From Deinococcus aquiradiocola (GTDB taxonomy: Bacteria; Deinococcota; Deinococci; Deinococcales; Deinococcaceae), in NCBI RefSeq assembly GCF_014646915.1, contig NZ_BMOE01000002.1, forward strand, positions 186,844 through 250,843: DNA of 64,000 nt. The letters run 5' to 3'. The position numbers and the translations under genes were made by a program. Positions 15,524-23,953 of this stretch are shown piece after piece (the stretch's first letter is position 1; the number at the start of each line of letters is the position of its first letter). The notes under the pieces were generated by a model. That model was not told the origin of the DNA, made no database searches, and was given only the letters and a program-made list of their open reading frames with translations.

Positions 15524-16932
15524 GCGCTCCTCCCGCCGTCCACGGCGTGCAGGACCGTCTCGGCGAGCAGGCTGTTCGCCCACGCGAACCACGGGCGCGA
15601 GTACACGTCCGGCGCGTCCGGGTCGAAGGACTCGTGCATCAGGTCGGTCCCGGCGGTCGTGCCCGCCAGCACGCGCAGCAGGTCCCACGTCTCGGCACGC
15701 CCGGCGTCGTCCGGCTGCGCCGTCAGGGCCTGCATGCACAGCGCGATGGGCCACACCCGGCGGCCCGGCGTGTGCGGACTGCCGACACCGGCCGCGTGCG
15801 CTCCCGCGTGCCGGTGCGGGTTACTGGCGCTCAGCACGAAGTTCCGGGTGTTCAGGTACAGCGGGTCGTTCGGCGAGCAGTACCCGAGGTAGGGGAGGGA
15901 CAGCAGGCTCGGCACGTTCGCGTCGTCCATCAGCACATGATGCCCCAGGCCGTCCGTCTCGTACGCCCAGATCCGCCCGAACTCCGGGTGCTCCACCGTG
16001 CCGTGCGCCTCCAGGCCCGCCTGCACGCTGCCGGCGAGTTCTGCCGCGCGCCGCGCGAGCTGCGGGTCGCCGTACACGGCCCGCGCGAGGTCCGCCGCGC
16101 GCCGCAGCGCGACCACCGCCATCGCGTTCGCGGGGATCAGGTACGGGTACGTGCACGCGTCGTCGCTCGGCCGGAACCCGGACCAGATCAGGCCCGTCAC
16201 GGCGCACGGCGCGCCCCGCCCCGCGTCCGGGAGGGTGTCGGTCGGCAGGACGCAGTACTCGGCGGGCCGCTCGAAGGTGTACGCGCTGCGGGCCGCGTGG
16301 TCCTGCTCGGCCGTCATCACGTCCAGGATCACGTCCAGCGCGGGCCGCAGCGCCGAGAGCGGGTCCGCGTCGCCCGTCTCCCGCCAGTACCGCCAGGCCA
16401 GCAGCACCGGCGCGCACAGGCTGTCCAGCTCGAACTTGCGTTCCCACACCTCCGGGCCCGGCGCGGGTCTGTCGAAGGAGTACTCGCTGCCGGGGTGCCG
16501 GTTGAAGGCGTTCGCGTACGGGTCCTTCAGCACGAGGTGCGCCTGCTGCCGGATCACGCCCGCCACCAGGGCGCGCACCTCCGCGTCGTGCGCGCACAGC
16601 GGCAGGTACGGCGAGACCTGCGCGGCCGAGTCCCTCAGCCACATGGCGGGAATGTCGCCCGTCACCACGAAGGTCCGCCCGTCCCCCAGGTCCTCCAGCG
16701 TCGTCTGGAAGGTGTTCGGGTAGCAGCGTTCGAACACCTGCGCGAGCTGCGGGTCGTGCGGCAGCGCTGTCCGGACGCGGGCGACAGTGGCGTGCATGGC
16801 GGGCGTCAGGGCGCGCCGCGCGTCCGGCATGGGCGTGTTGTGGACGGGCGGCTGAGCGGGCCGGGGCGGCGTGACGGAAGGCTGGGCGGCGGGCGGGCGG
16901 GCGTCCTGAAGTCGATTCACGCGGGAAACCAT
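15520..16932 (-). CDS. GH125 exo-alpha-1,6-mannosidase
   Basis: A protein of about 470 residues in glycoside hydrolase family 125 (formerly DUF1237), metal-independent inverting exo-alpha-mannosidases. The family signature GDIPAMWLRDSAAQVSPYLP is intact, followed by the (alpha/alpha)6-barrel motifs NAFNRHPGSEYSFDRPAPG, WERKFELDSLCAPVLLAW and TGLIWSGFRPSDDACTYPYL. The start is uncertain: ATG 16932 adds a Pro-rich leader, while ATG 16830 (about 436 residues) gives the usual length. Neither has a strong ribosome site. It is translationally coupled to GH38 downstream. Pairing GH125 with GH38 suggests stepwise trimming of mixed alpha-mannose linkages as in yeast mannan or N-glycans. Confidence 0.9.
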   Translation of the reverse strand: MVSRVNRLQDARPPAAQPSVTPPRPAQPPVHNTPMPDARRALTPAMHATVARVRTALPHDPQLAQVFERCYPNTFQTTLEDLGDGRTFVVTGDIPAMWLRDSAAQVSPYLPLCAHDAEVRALVAGVIRQQAHLVLKDPYANAFNRHPGSEYSFDRPAPGPEVWERKFELDSLCAPVLLAWRYWRETGDADPLSALRPALDVILDVMTAEQDHAARSAYTFERPAEYCVLPTDTLPDAGRGAPCAVTGLIWSGFRPSDDACTYPYLIPANAMAVVALRRAADLARAVYGDPQLARRAAELAGSVQAGLEAHGTVEHPEFGRIWAYETDGLGHHVLMDDANVPSLLSLPYLGYCSPNDPLYLNTRNFVLSASNPHRHAGAHAAGVGSPHTPGRRVWPIALCMQALTAQPDDAGRAETWDLLRVLAGTTAGTDLMHESFDPDAPDVYSRPWFAWANSLLAETVLHAVDGGRSA

Positions 16933-17055
16933 CCTGAGCGCGACCCCGTTCCGGGGCCGGGAGGGAAACGGAGAGGGCAGCGCCGCGCGCCGGAAGCGGG
17001 ACACGCGGCGCGCAGCGAAAGACGGGCGGGGCAGGGGAGTGCGCCCCGCCCGGCC

Positions 17056-18033
17056 TCAGTTGCAGCTGGACTTGTACACGTACTGCGAGAACGCGGGCAG
17101 CTTGATGTTGCTGACGGTGAGGCCCACCCCGCCTGTCGGGATGTTCTTCGGGACGCTCTGACCCATCAGGGCGCGGCGGGCGTTCTCGACGGCGAGGGCG
17201 CCCATCTCGGCGGGCTTCTGCGCCACGATCGCCTGGATCTGCCCGGCCTTCAGCGACTGCACCAGGGCGGGCGCCGCGTCGAAGCTCACGACGCTGATCT
17301 TCTCGCGCCGTTCCTGCGGCAGCTGCCGGATCGCGCCGGCCGCGACGAGCGCCTCGTTGTTCGCGATGAGGAACATGCCGGTGATGTCGGGGTTCGCCGC
17401 GAACGCCGCGCTGAACGCGGACGCGTCCTCGCTCGCCCCCTTGTACACCACCTTGATGTTGCGGTGGTTGGCTTTCATCTCGTCGAGGAAGCCCTGGATG
17501 CGGTCGGCGACGGTGGTGATGCCGGGCGTGATGGGCGGCACGAGCGCGGTCCCGGTGTTGCCCATCAGTTTCGCGAGGGTGCGGGCCGCTTCCGCGCCGA
17601 GCGCGCGGTTGTCGGAGGAGATGTTCGTCACCACGAAGCTGGAGTCCGCGAGGCGCGTGTCCACCCCGATGATCTTGATGCCCTTGTCGCTGGCGGCCTT
17701 GAGCGGCGCGTACAGGGCGCGGCCGTCGTTCACGGCGATGGCGATGGCCTGCACGTTGCTGGCGGTGACGGCGTTCACGACGGGCGTCTGCATGGTGGCG
17801 TCCCAGCGGGGCGCGCCCTGCACCGTGAGCTCCACGTCCCCGAGGCGGCGGGCGGCGGCCTGCGCGCCGCACTGCATGGAGGTGTAGAAGTTGTCGGTGG
17901 TCGTGCCGAGGATCAGCGCGATCCGGTACTTCTTGCCGCTGGCCTGCGCGTGCGCGGGGCTGACGGACGCGGCGAGCGTGAGAGTGGCGGTGACGGCGAG
18001 GGCGGCGCGGGCGATCATGGTGTGCTTCTTCAT
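17056..18033 (-). CDS. Periplasmic sugar-binding protein (RbsB-like)
   Basis: A 325-residue type I periplasmic binding protein. A Sec signal peptide (MKKHTMIARAALAVTATLTL, cleavage probably after AHA) is followed by the two Rossmann lobes of the ribose/galactose-binding family, with IALILGTTTDNFYTSMQCGA at the start, IAIAVNDGRALYAPLKAASD in lobe one, GVDTRLADSSFVVTNISSDN at the hinge and FLIANNEALVAAGAI in lobe two. A Cys near the C-terminus (KSSCN) is unusual. It lies between the permease gene and the mannosidase genes on the same strand, so mannose or a manno-oligosaccharide is the likely ligand. This is inferred from context only. Confidence 0.9.
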   Translation of the reverse strand: MKKHTMIARAALAVTATLTLAASVSPAHAQASGKKYRIALILGTTTDNFYTSMQCGAQAAARRLGDVELTVQGAPRWDATMQTPVVNAVTASNVQAIAIAVNDGRALYAPLKAASDKGIKIIGVDTRLADSSFVVTNISSDNRALGAEAARTLAKLMGNTGTALVPPITPGITTVADRIQGFLDEMKANHRNIKVVYKGASEDASAFSAAFAANPDITGMFLIANNEALVAAGAIRQLPQERREKISVVSFDAAPALVQSLKAGQIQAIVAQKPAEMGALAVENARRALMGQSVPKNIPTGGVGLTVSNIKLPAFSQYVYKSSCN

Positions 18034-18109
18034 GCTGGACTCCTGTGGCTGGCCCGGTACAGGCCGTGAAGGGTGGATTCGGGTCGTGCGGGTGGAGTGG
18101 GGGAGGGGG

Positions 18110-19135
18110 TCAGCCGCCTTCGGTGCGGCCGCGGCGTTTCACGAGGTCGATGTACACCACGCCGATCAGGACGATGCCGACGATGATGTACTGCCAGTAC
18201 GGGAGGACGCGCATCATCACGAGGCCGTTCGAGAGCACGCCGGGAATGAACACGCCGACGGCCGTACCGACCACGGTGCCCGTCCCGCCGAAGAGGCTGG
18301 TGCCGCCCAGCACCACGCCGAGCAGCGCGGTGAGGTTGTCGCCCTGGTGCGCGGCGAGGGTGGTGCTGCCGAACCGGGCGAGGCTCATGAAGCCCGCGAG
18401 GCCCGCGCCCAGCCCGGAGATGAGGTACAGGGTGATCGCGACGCGGTCCACGTTGATGCCTGCCCGGCGAGCCGCCTCGGCGTTCGAGCCGATGGCGCAG
18501 GTGTACTGCCCGAAGCGCGTCTGGGAGAGCACGAACGAGCCGATCAGCACGGCGACGCCCGCCACGATCACCGGGACCGGCAGGCCCAGCAGTCGGCCCT
18601 GGCCGATGGCGTCGAGCATGGGTTTCGGCACGTCGTACAGGTCCACGCCGCCCGTCAGGACGTACGCGGCGCCCTGCGCGACGCTGAGCGTGCCGAGCGT
18701 GACGATGATGCTCGGCACGCGCGCCTTCACGATCAGGAAGCCGTTCACGAGTCCGGCGACGAGGCCCGTCCCGAGGCAGACGAGCAGGCCGAGCAGCACC
18801 GCGCCCCACCCGCCGTCCGCGCCGCCCACGCGGCCCATCGCCGTCGCGCCGAGCACGCACGACAGGACGAGGACCGCGCCGACCGACAGGTCGAACCGGG
18901 CGCTCGTCATGATGAAGGTCAGGCCCACCCCGAGCAGCACGATGCCGGAGTAGTCGACGACCAGCGTCTGCAGGTTGTAGAGCGTGGCGAACTTGCCGGG
19001 AAACAGGGCCGAGAACACGGCCATCACGACGAGGAGCGTCCCGGTCGTCAGCATCGCCTGCGATCCGGCGAGGCGGCGCAGGGTCAGGCCCATGTGGCCC
19101 GGAGCGGCGCGGTCCGTGCGGCTGGAGGCGCTCAC
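18110..19135 (-). CDS. Sugar ABC transporter permease (RbsC/FrcB-like)
   Basis: A 341-residue inner-membrane permease of the branched RbsC family with about nine or ten hydrophobic helices. It includes the family stretch GVGLTFIMTSARFDLSVGAV and the C-terminal cytoplasmic-loop region AEAARRAGINVDRVAITLYL, which contacts the ATPase. Translation starts at GTG 19135, overlapping the ATPase stop by 4 bases. It forms a transporter with the upstream ATPase and the downstream binding protein. A homodimer is expected. Confidence 0.9.
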   Translation of the reverse strand: MSASSRTDRAAPGHMGLTLRRLAGSQAMLTTGTLLVVMAVFSALFPGKFATLYNLQTLVVDYSGIVLLGVGLTFIMTSARFDLSVGAVLVLSCVLGATAMGRVGGADGGWGAVLLGLLVCLGTGLVAGLVNGFLIVKARVPSIIVTLGTLSVAQGAAYVLTGGVDLYDVPKPMLDAIGQGRLLGLPVPVIVAGVAVLIGSFVLSQTRFGQYTCAIGSNAEAARRAGINVDRVAITLYLISGLGAGLAGFMSLARFGSTTLAAHQGDNLTALLGVVLGGTSLFGGTGTVVGTAVGVFIPGVLSNGLVMMRVLPYWQYIIVGIVLIGVVYIDLVKRRGRTEGG

Positions 19136-19914
19136 GCGGCCCCCGCGCTCTGGACGTTCAGGCCCGTCATGGCGGCCACGACTTCCTCGATGGTGGTGTC
19201 GTCCTTGCGGAACGTCGCGACGCGCCGCCCGAGCCGCAGGATCTCGATGCGGTCGGCGACCTCGAAGACGTGCTGCATGTTGTGGCTGACGAGCACGACG
19301 GCCACGCCGGACGCCTTGACGCGCAGGATCAGGTCGTTGACGTTGCGGGCCTGCACCACGCCGAGGGCGGCGGTGGGTTCGTCCATCAGGACCATCTTGC
19401 TGGCCCAGACCATGGCGCGCGCCACGGCGACGCCCTGCCGTTGCCCGCCGGACATGCCGATCACCTTCGCCTGCGCGTCCTGGATGTTCACGCCGAGCCG
19501 CGTGAAGGCCTCGACGGTGCGGTCGTGCATGGCGCGCCGGTCGAGCATCCCGAGCCGGCCGAGCAGGCCGGGCCTCAGAATCTCGCGGCCGAGGAAGAGG
19601 TTTCCGGCGGGGTCCATGTCGGGGACGAGCGCGAGGTCCTGGAAGACCGTCTCAATGCCGAGGTTGCGGGCGTCGAGGGGGGAGTGCAGCGTGACGGGGC
19701 GGCCCTCGAAGTACACCTGGCCGTCGTCGGGCGTGACGGTGCCGGTGATGGCCTTGACGAGGGTGCTTTTGCCTGCGCCGTTGTCGCCGAGCAGGGCGAC
19801 GACCTCGCCGGGGTAGACGCTGAAGTCCGCGCCGCGCAGCGCTTCGACCTGGCCGTAGCGTTTGGTGATGCCGCGCGCTTCGAGGAGTGGGGTGGGGGGG
19901 GCGGGGTCGGTCAT
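19132..19914 (-). CDS. Sugar ABC transporter ATPase, single nucleotide-binding domain
   Basis: A 260-residue ABC ATPase with Walker A GDNGAGKST (near residue 43), the Q-loop region VFQDLALVPD, signature MSGGQRQ, Walker B MVLMDEPTAALG and switch histidine LVSHN. RbsA/AraG-type sugar ATPases usually have two fused domains (about 500 residues). This one has a single domain, like FrcA of the fructose transporter, so it should act as a homodimer. It is the first gene of the operon, about 93 bases from the LacI-type operator. Confidence 0.9.
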   Translation of the reverse strand: MTDPAPPTPLLEARGITKRYGQVEALRGADFSVYPGEVVALLGDNGAGKSTLVKAITGTVTPDDGQVYFEGRPVTLHSPLDARNLGIETVFQDLALVPDMDPAGNLFLGREILRPGLLGRLGMLDRRAMHDRTVEAFTRLGVNIQDAQAKVIGMSGGQRQGVAVARAMVWASKMVLMDEPTAALGVVQARNVNDLILRVKASGVAVVLVSHNMQHVFEVADRIEILRLGRRVATFRKDDTTIEEVVAAMTGLNVQSAGAA

Positions 19915-20006
19915 GGGCGCTCCTTGGGGTGTGGGCGGTCGTCACGGTGCGTGGGGGCACCATGACGGGCGGTCGTCCCGTACTGGCCGGGGCGTCGAAT
20001 CCTTTA

Positions 20007-20020
20007 TGACAACGTTGACA
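20007..20020. promoter_or_regulatory. LacI-type operator of mannoside operon
   Basis: TGACAACGTTGACA, centred on CG with a perfect CAACGTTG core, lies in the 178-base gap between the divergent ATPase and LacI genes. It differs at only two positions from the site at 61664-61677. Confidence 0.65.
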
Positions 20021-20079
20021 TGACTGTACCCGGACCCCCATCCCCTGTCAATACGCCCCGCGCATGCGCAGCCCCCCTG

Positions 20080-20085
20080 TACAAT
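20080..20085 (+). promoter_or_regulatory. -10 box of leaderless LacI gene
   Basis: TACAAT is followed by seven bases and the ATG at 20093, with no ribosome site between. This is a leaderless arrangement. Confidence 0.5.
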
Positions 20086-20092
20086 CGGGCGC

Positions 20093-21100
20093 ATGAGCCG
20101 CCGTCCCACCATGCACGACGTCGCCCGCATCGCCGGCGTCAGCGCCAAGACGGTCTCCAGAGTCGTGAACAACGAGACCCCCGTCGACCCCCTCACCCGC
20201 GCCCGCGTCCAGCAGGCCATCGCCGAACTCGGCTTCCGCCGCAACGAACAGGCCAGAAGCCTCCGCCCCGGCCAGACCTCCGCCCTCATCGGCCTCGTCA
20301 CCGGCGACCTCGGCAACCCCTTCTACTCCGCCATCGCCCGCGGCATCGAGGACGTCGCCCACCGCCGCGGCCACCTCCTCCTCACCACCAGCAGCGACGA
20401 ACGCCCCGACCGCGAACGCCAGCTCATCGACGCCCTCCTCCAGCACAACATCGAAGGGCTCATCATCGTCCCCACCCTCGGCCAGCACGACTACCTCTCG
20501 CCCGCCTTCCTGCGCGGCCTGCCCGTCGTCGCCGTCGACCGCCCCGTCCACACCCACCCGCCCCTCGACACCGTCCTCCTCGACAACCGCCACGGCGCCG
20601 CCCTCGCCGTCACCTCACTCCTGCAGGCCGGTCACACCCGCGTCGCCGTCATCGACGGCGAGAGCGCCGTCTTCACCGGCGCCGAACGCATCGCCGGCTA
20701 CCACGACGCGCACCGGCAGCAGAAGGTCACCCCGGACGCCACCCTGCTCCGCCAGGGCTTCCACGGTGAAACGCAGGCCGAGACCGCCATGACCGACCTC
20801 CTCGACCTCCCTGCACCCCCCACCGCCGTGTTCGCCACCAACAACCGCATCGCCATCGGCGCCCTGAACGGCATGCACCGCCGCAAACACTGGATTCCGC
20901 TCGCCGTCTTCGACGACTTCGACCTCGCCGGCATGCTGCCCACCCCCGTCACCGTCGTCGCGTACGACGCCGTCGAGATGGGCCGTCAGGCAGCCGAACT
21001 GCTGTTCGCGCGCCTCGACGGCCTGAGCGCCGACCCGCAGGTGCGGACACTGCCCGTCACCGTGCACCAGCGCGGTCCCGGAAACCTCGCTGTGAACTGA
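20093..21100 (+). CDS. LacI-family repressor of mannoside operon
   Basis: A 335-residue LacI/GalR regulator. The N-terminal HTH is canonical (TMHDVARIAGVSAKTVSRVV, then the hinge helix region ARSLRPG), followed by a type I periplasmic-binding-like sugar domain (SALIGLVTGDLGNPFYSAIA; PPTAVFATNNRIAIGALNGM; VFDDFDLAGMLPTPVTVVAY). It is divergent from the ABC transporter/mannosidase operon with an AACGTT-centred operator between, so it probably represses both directions and is relieved by an imported mannoside or its product. Leaderless start at ATG 20093. Confidence 0.9.
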   Translation: MSRRPTMHDVARIAGVSAKTVSRVVNNETPVDPLTRARVQQAIAELGFRRNEQARSLRPGQTSALIGLVTGDLGNPFYSAIARGIEDVAHRRGHLLLTTSSDERPDRERQLIDALLQHNIEGLIIVPTLGQHDYLSPAFLRGLPVVAVDRPVHTHPPLDTVLLDNRHGAALAVTSLLQAGHTRVAVIDGESAVFTGAERIAGYHDAHRQQKVTPDATLLRQGFHGETQAETAMTDLLDLPAPPTAVFATNNRIAIGALNGMHRRKHWIPLAVFDDFDLAGMLPTPVTVVAYDAVEMGRQAAELLFARLDGLSADPQVRTLPVTVHQRGPGNLAVN

Positions 21101-21169
21101 GGCCAGCCGGCTGACGGGAGTCCGGGACGACCTCGGTGATCTATTATTTTATACACTCGACCGTTTAGA

Positions 21170-21204
21170 CTGCTCCGCCGGAGACGAAAGCAGTATTTTC
21201 TTTT
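21170..21204 (+). terminator. Rho-independent-like terminator after LacI gene
   Basis: A CTGCT/AGCAG stem (21170-21174 with 21189-21193) encloses a smaller CTCCG/CGGAG hairpin and is followed by TATTTTCTTTT (21194-21204), a true T-rich tail. Confidence 0.6.
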
Positions 21205-21336
21205 CTGCATCTCTGGACTTCCACCTCGTCCAGACGCTTTTCACCAAGCTTGGGCATGGGCGGAGGCGCTGGGCCAACGTAAATTTAGACCCATGTCATG
21301 GTTGATTTGTTCCCGATTTTAAATCATTCTTGAGGT

Positions 21337-22191
21337 ATGCCCTCTCCTGCCCTGCCGGACCTGCGCGTGGCGCTCTCGTCGTTCGACGTGGACGGGGTGT
21401 GGGAGGCGGTCGCGCCGTTGCTGCCCCCTCATCCGCTGACGCGCCGGAATCACCGTTCGGCCCTGAAGCGCTACCTGACGTTCGCGCGGGCGCAGGGCGC
21501 GGACGTGCTGCGCCCTGACCGGGTGTTCCTGGAGGCGTACGCGCTGTCGTTCGCGCCGCTGGACGCGGGGCACGCGGCGGCGCTGCACTCGCGCCTGCGG
21601 GCGCTGTACGCGGCGTTCCGGACGCTGGGCCTCCTGCCTGCCACCTACGATCCGCTGCTGGGCCTGAAGCCCCCGCGTCCGCAGGCGCGTCCCGGGGAGG
21701 GACGGGCGCATTACGCGCCTGCCGAGGTGGACGTCCTGCTCGCGCACGTGGACGGGGAGGAGGAGCGGGCGCTGGTGCTGCTGGGCGTCCGGGCGGGCCT
21801 CACGACGGGTGAGGTGGTGCGCTTCACGTGGGCGGACGCGCAGCTCACGCAGGCGACCGTGCGGGCAGGCGCGCGCCTCGTCCCGAAGGACGCGCGGCTG
21901 GACGACGCGCTGCGTGCCTGGGCGGCGCGGAACGGGGGCCTGCTGGCCGACGGGACGGTCTTCTCGTTCCGGGACACGTTCGCCGTCAACGCGCGCCTGC
22001 GGCGCCTGTGCCTGCGCGCGAACGTCCCGTACCGCCCGTGGACGGCCCTGCGGTCCGCGTTCGCGCTGCACCTGTGGCAGAGCACGCACGACCCGGCCGT
22101 GATGGTGCGTCACCTCGGGCTGAGCAGCCTGAAGGCCGTGGAAGCGTACCGGCACATGGAGGACGCCCTGCGGGAGAGCGGGAGGAAATGA
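21337..22191 (+). CDS. Tyrosine recombinase (XerC/D-like), atypical active site
   Basis: A 284-residue tyrosine recombinase. An N-terminal SAM-like core-binding domain spans residues ~15-105 (PLTRRNHRSALKRYLTFARA), and the catalytic domain runs from ~125. Visible active-site elements are Arg I in LGVRAGLTTGEVVRFTW, a Lys on the beta-hairpin (LVPKDARL), Arg II in WTALRSAFALHLW, His III in MVRHLGLSS and the nucleophile Tyr in KAVEAYRHME. The usual HxxR reads TALR, so the first His is Thr. No excisionase, phage or repeat-bounded island is visible. The AT-rich 236 bases upstream may hold its promoter or binding sites. Start ATG 21337. Confidence 0.8.
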   Translation: MPSPALPDLRVALSSFDVDGVWEAVAPLLPPHPLTRRNHRSALKRYLTFARAQGADVLRPDRVFLEAYALSFAPLDAGHAAALHSRLRALYAAFRTLGLLPATYDPLLGLKPPRPQARPGEGRAHYAPAEVDVLLAHVDGEEERALVLLGVRAGLTTGEVVRFTWADAQLTQATVRAGARLVPKDARLDDALRAWAARNGGLLADGTVFSFRDTFAVNARLRRLCLRANVPYRPWTALRSAFALHLWQSTHDPAVMVRHLGLSSLKAVEAYRHMEDALRESGRK

Positions 22192-22388
22192 CGAGCGGGA
22201 CACCGTCCGCGGCGCTTCGTGAAGCGGGCTTCACCCAAGCGTGGTGCGCGAGGCCGGAATTCACGCGAAGCTGAGGGCCACGGTTCAGCTGCAGGGCCCA
22301 CCGTGACGCCCCGCCCGTGCCTTGCGGCGGGCCGCGCCACGCGGACCCTGCCCCCATCCGAGACTCGAACCCTGTGGAGGTTCCATCC

Positions 22389-22982
22389 ATGACGCAGACC
22401 GACCCGTCCCCCCGGGACACCGACCGAACCCCGCCGCACGTCCCCGCGGACCTGCCCGTGACGCTCACCGTGAACGGGGAGGAGCGCACCCTGACCCTCG
22501 ACCCGCGCGTGACGCTGCTGGACGCGCTGCGCGAGCACGCGCACCTGACCGGCACCAAGAAGGGCTGCGATCACGGGCAGTGCGGGGCCTGCACCGTGCT
22601 GGTGGACGGCACGCGCGTCCTGAGCTGCCTGACGCTGGCCGTCATGCACGACGGGCAGGCCGTCACGACGGTGGAGGGCCTCGGCACGCCGGAGGCGCTG
22701 CACCCGCTGCAGGACGCTTTTCTCCGGCATGACGGGTACCAGTGCGGGTACTGCACGCCGGGGCAGCTGTGCTCCTCGGTGGGCGCGCTCGACGAGATCG
22801 CGCGCGGCGTGCCGAGCCACGTGACCCAGAACCTGGACGACGTGACCTTCAGCGCCGAGGAGCTGCGCGAGCGCCTGAGCGGGAACATCTGCCGCTGCGC
22901 GGCGTACCCGAACATCATCGCGGCCGTCAGCGAGGTGCACGCCCGGCAGAACGGGGCCGCCCCGCAGGAGGGCGCGCAGTGA
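22389..22982 (+). CDS. paoA: Aldehyde oxidoreductase 2Fe-2S subunit (PaoA-like)
   Basis: A 197-residue small subunit of the xanthine-oxidase family. The plant-type [2Fe-2S] ligands are in [19 protein letters not shown] and the Cys of LSCLTL. The second cluster is bound by the [13 protein letters not shown] and [10 protein letters not shown] motifs. E. coli PaoA has a Tat signal; here the 22 residues before the ferredoxin fold ([20 protein letters not shown]) lack RR and a hydrophobic core, so the enzyme is probably cytoplasmic. TGGAGG at 22375-22380 supports ATG 22389. It overlaps the FAD-subunit start by 4 bases (GTGA). Confidence 0.9.
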   Translation: MTQTDPSPRDTDRTPPHVPADLPVTLTVNGEERTLTLDPRVTLLDALREHAHLTGTKKGCDHGQCGACTVLVDGTRVLSCLTLAVMHDGQAVTTVEGLGTPEALHPLQDAFLRHDGYQCGYCTPGQLCSSVGALDEIARGVPSHVTQNLDDVTFSAEELRERLSGNICRCAAYPNIIAAVSEVHARQNGAAPQEGAQ

Positions 22983-23953
22983 GGGCCTTCACGTACGAGC
23001 GCGCGTCCACGCCCGAAGCGGCCGCCGGGGCGACCGTGGCGGGGGGCGCGAAGTTCATCGCGGGCGGCACGAACCTCCTCGACCTGATGAAGCTCGACAT
23101 CGAACGCCCCTCGCACCTCGTGGACATTGGTCGCCTGGACCTGAACCGCGTCACGGACACGACGGACGGCGGGCTGCACGTGGGCGCGCTCGTCACGAAC
23201 ACCGACCTCGCCAGCCACCCGCGCGTGATGGCCGAGTACGGCGTGCTGTCACGCGCGACCCTGGCAGGCGCGTCCGGTCAGATCCGCAACAAGGCCACCA
23301 CAGGCGGGAACCTGCTGCAGCGGGCGCGCTGCTCGTACTTCTACGACACGAACCTGCCGTGCAACAAGCGCGAACCCGGCAGCGGCTGCGCGGCCCTGAC
23401 GGGCCTGAGCCGCCCGCTCGCGGTGATCGGCACGTCGGACGCCTGCATCGCGCAGCACCCGTCGGACATGGCCGTCGCGCTGCGCGTGCTGGACGCCACC
23501 GTGAACACCCTGCAGGCCGACGGCACGACGCGTGCCCTGGCCCTGGACGACTTCTACCGCCTGCCGGGCGACACGCCGCACCTGGAGACGACGCTGGAGG
23601 CGGGTGAACTCATCACGGGCGTCACGCTGCCGCCCCCGGTCGGGGGCACGCACGTGTACCGCAAGGTCCGTGACCGCGCCTCGTACGCCTTCGCGCTCGT
23701 GTCGGTCGCGGCGATCCTGAACGGCCGGGAGTCCCGCTTCGCGTTCGGCGGCGTCGCCCCCCGCCCGTGGCGGGACGAGCAGGCCGAGACTGCCGGAGCC
23801 GGGTCCGCACCTGACGGGCGTGCCCGGGCCGTGATCGGCACGGCCTTCGCGGACGCGCGCCCCACCGAACAGAACGCCTTCAAGATCCCGCTGCTGCGCC
23901 GCACGCTGACCGCCGTGCTGGAGGAGCACGCCACTCCCGGAGAGCCGAAATGA
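22979..23953 (+). CDS. paoB: Aldehyde oxidoreductase FAD subunit (PaoB-like)
   Basis: A 324-residue FAD subunit of the molybdenum hydroxylase. The FAD loop is [20 protein letters not shown]. After the second FAD motif ([12 protein letters not shown]) comes the insertion [18 protein letters not shown]. PaoB-type subunits use Cys residues here to bind an extra [4Fe-4S] cluster, and three Cys of that insertion are visible with another in [11 protein letters not shown]. Starts at GTG 22979, inside the previous stop. It overlaps the large-subunit start by 4 bases (ATGA). Confidence 0.9.
   Translation: MRAFTYERASTPEAAAGATVAGGAKFIAGGTNLLDLMKLDIERPSHLVDIGRLDLNRVTDTTDGGLHVGALVTNTDLASHPRVMAEYGVLSRATLAGASGQIRNKATTGGNLLQRARCSYFYDTNLPCNKREPGSGCAALTGLSRPLAVIGTSDACIAQHPSDMAVALRVLDATVNTLQADGTTRALALDDFYRLPGDTPHLETTLEAGELITGVTLPPPVGGTHVYRKVRDRASYAFALVSVAAILNGRESRFAFGGVAPRPWRDEQAETAGAGSAPDGRARAVIGTAFADARPTEQNAFKIPLLRRTLTAVLEEHATPGEPK

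Noticed and set aside
12407..15892. Very long open frame on the plus strand (about 1160 codons) opposite GH38
   Set aside because: It mirrors the GH38 gene, is extremely rich in Arg/His/Val/Gln, has no family motif, and reflects the codon bias of a GC-rich gene.
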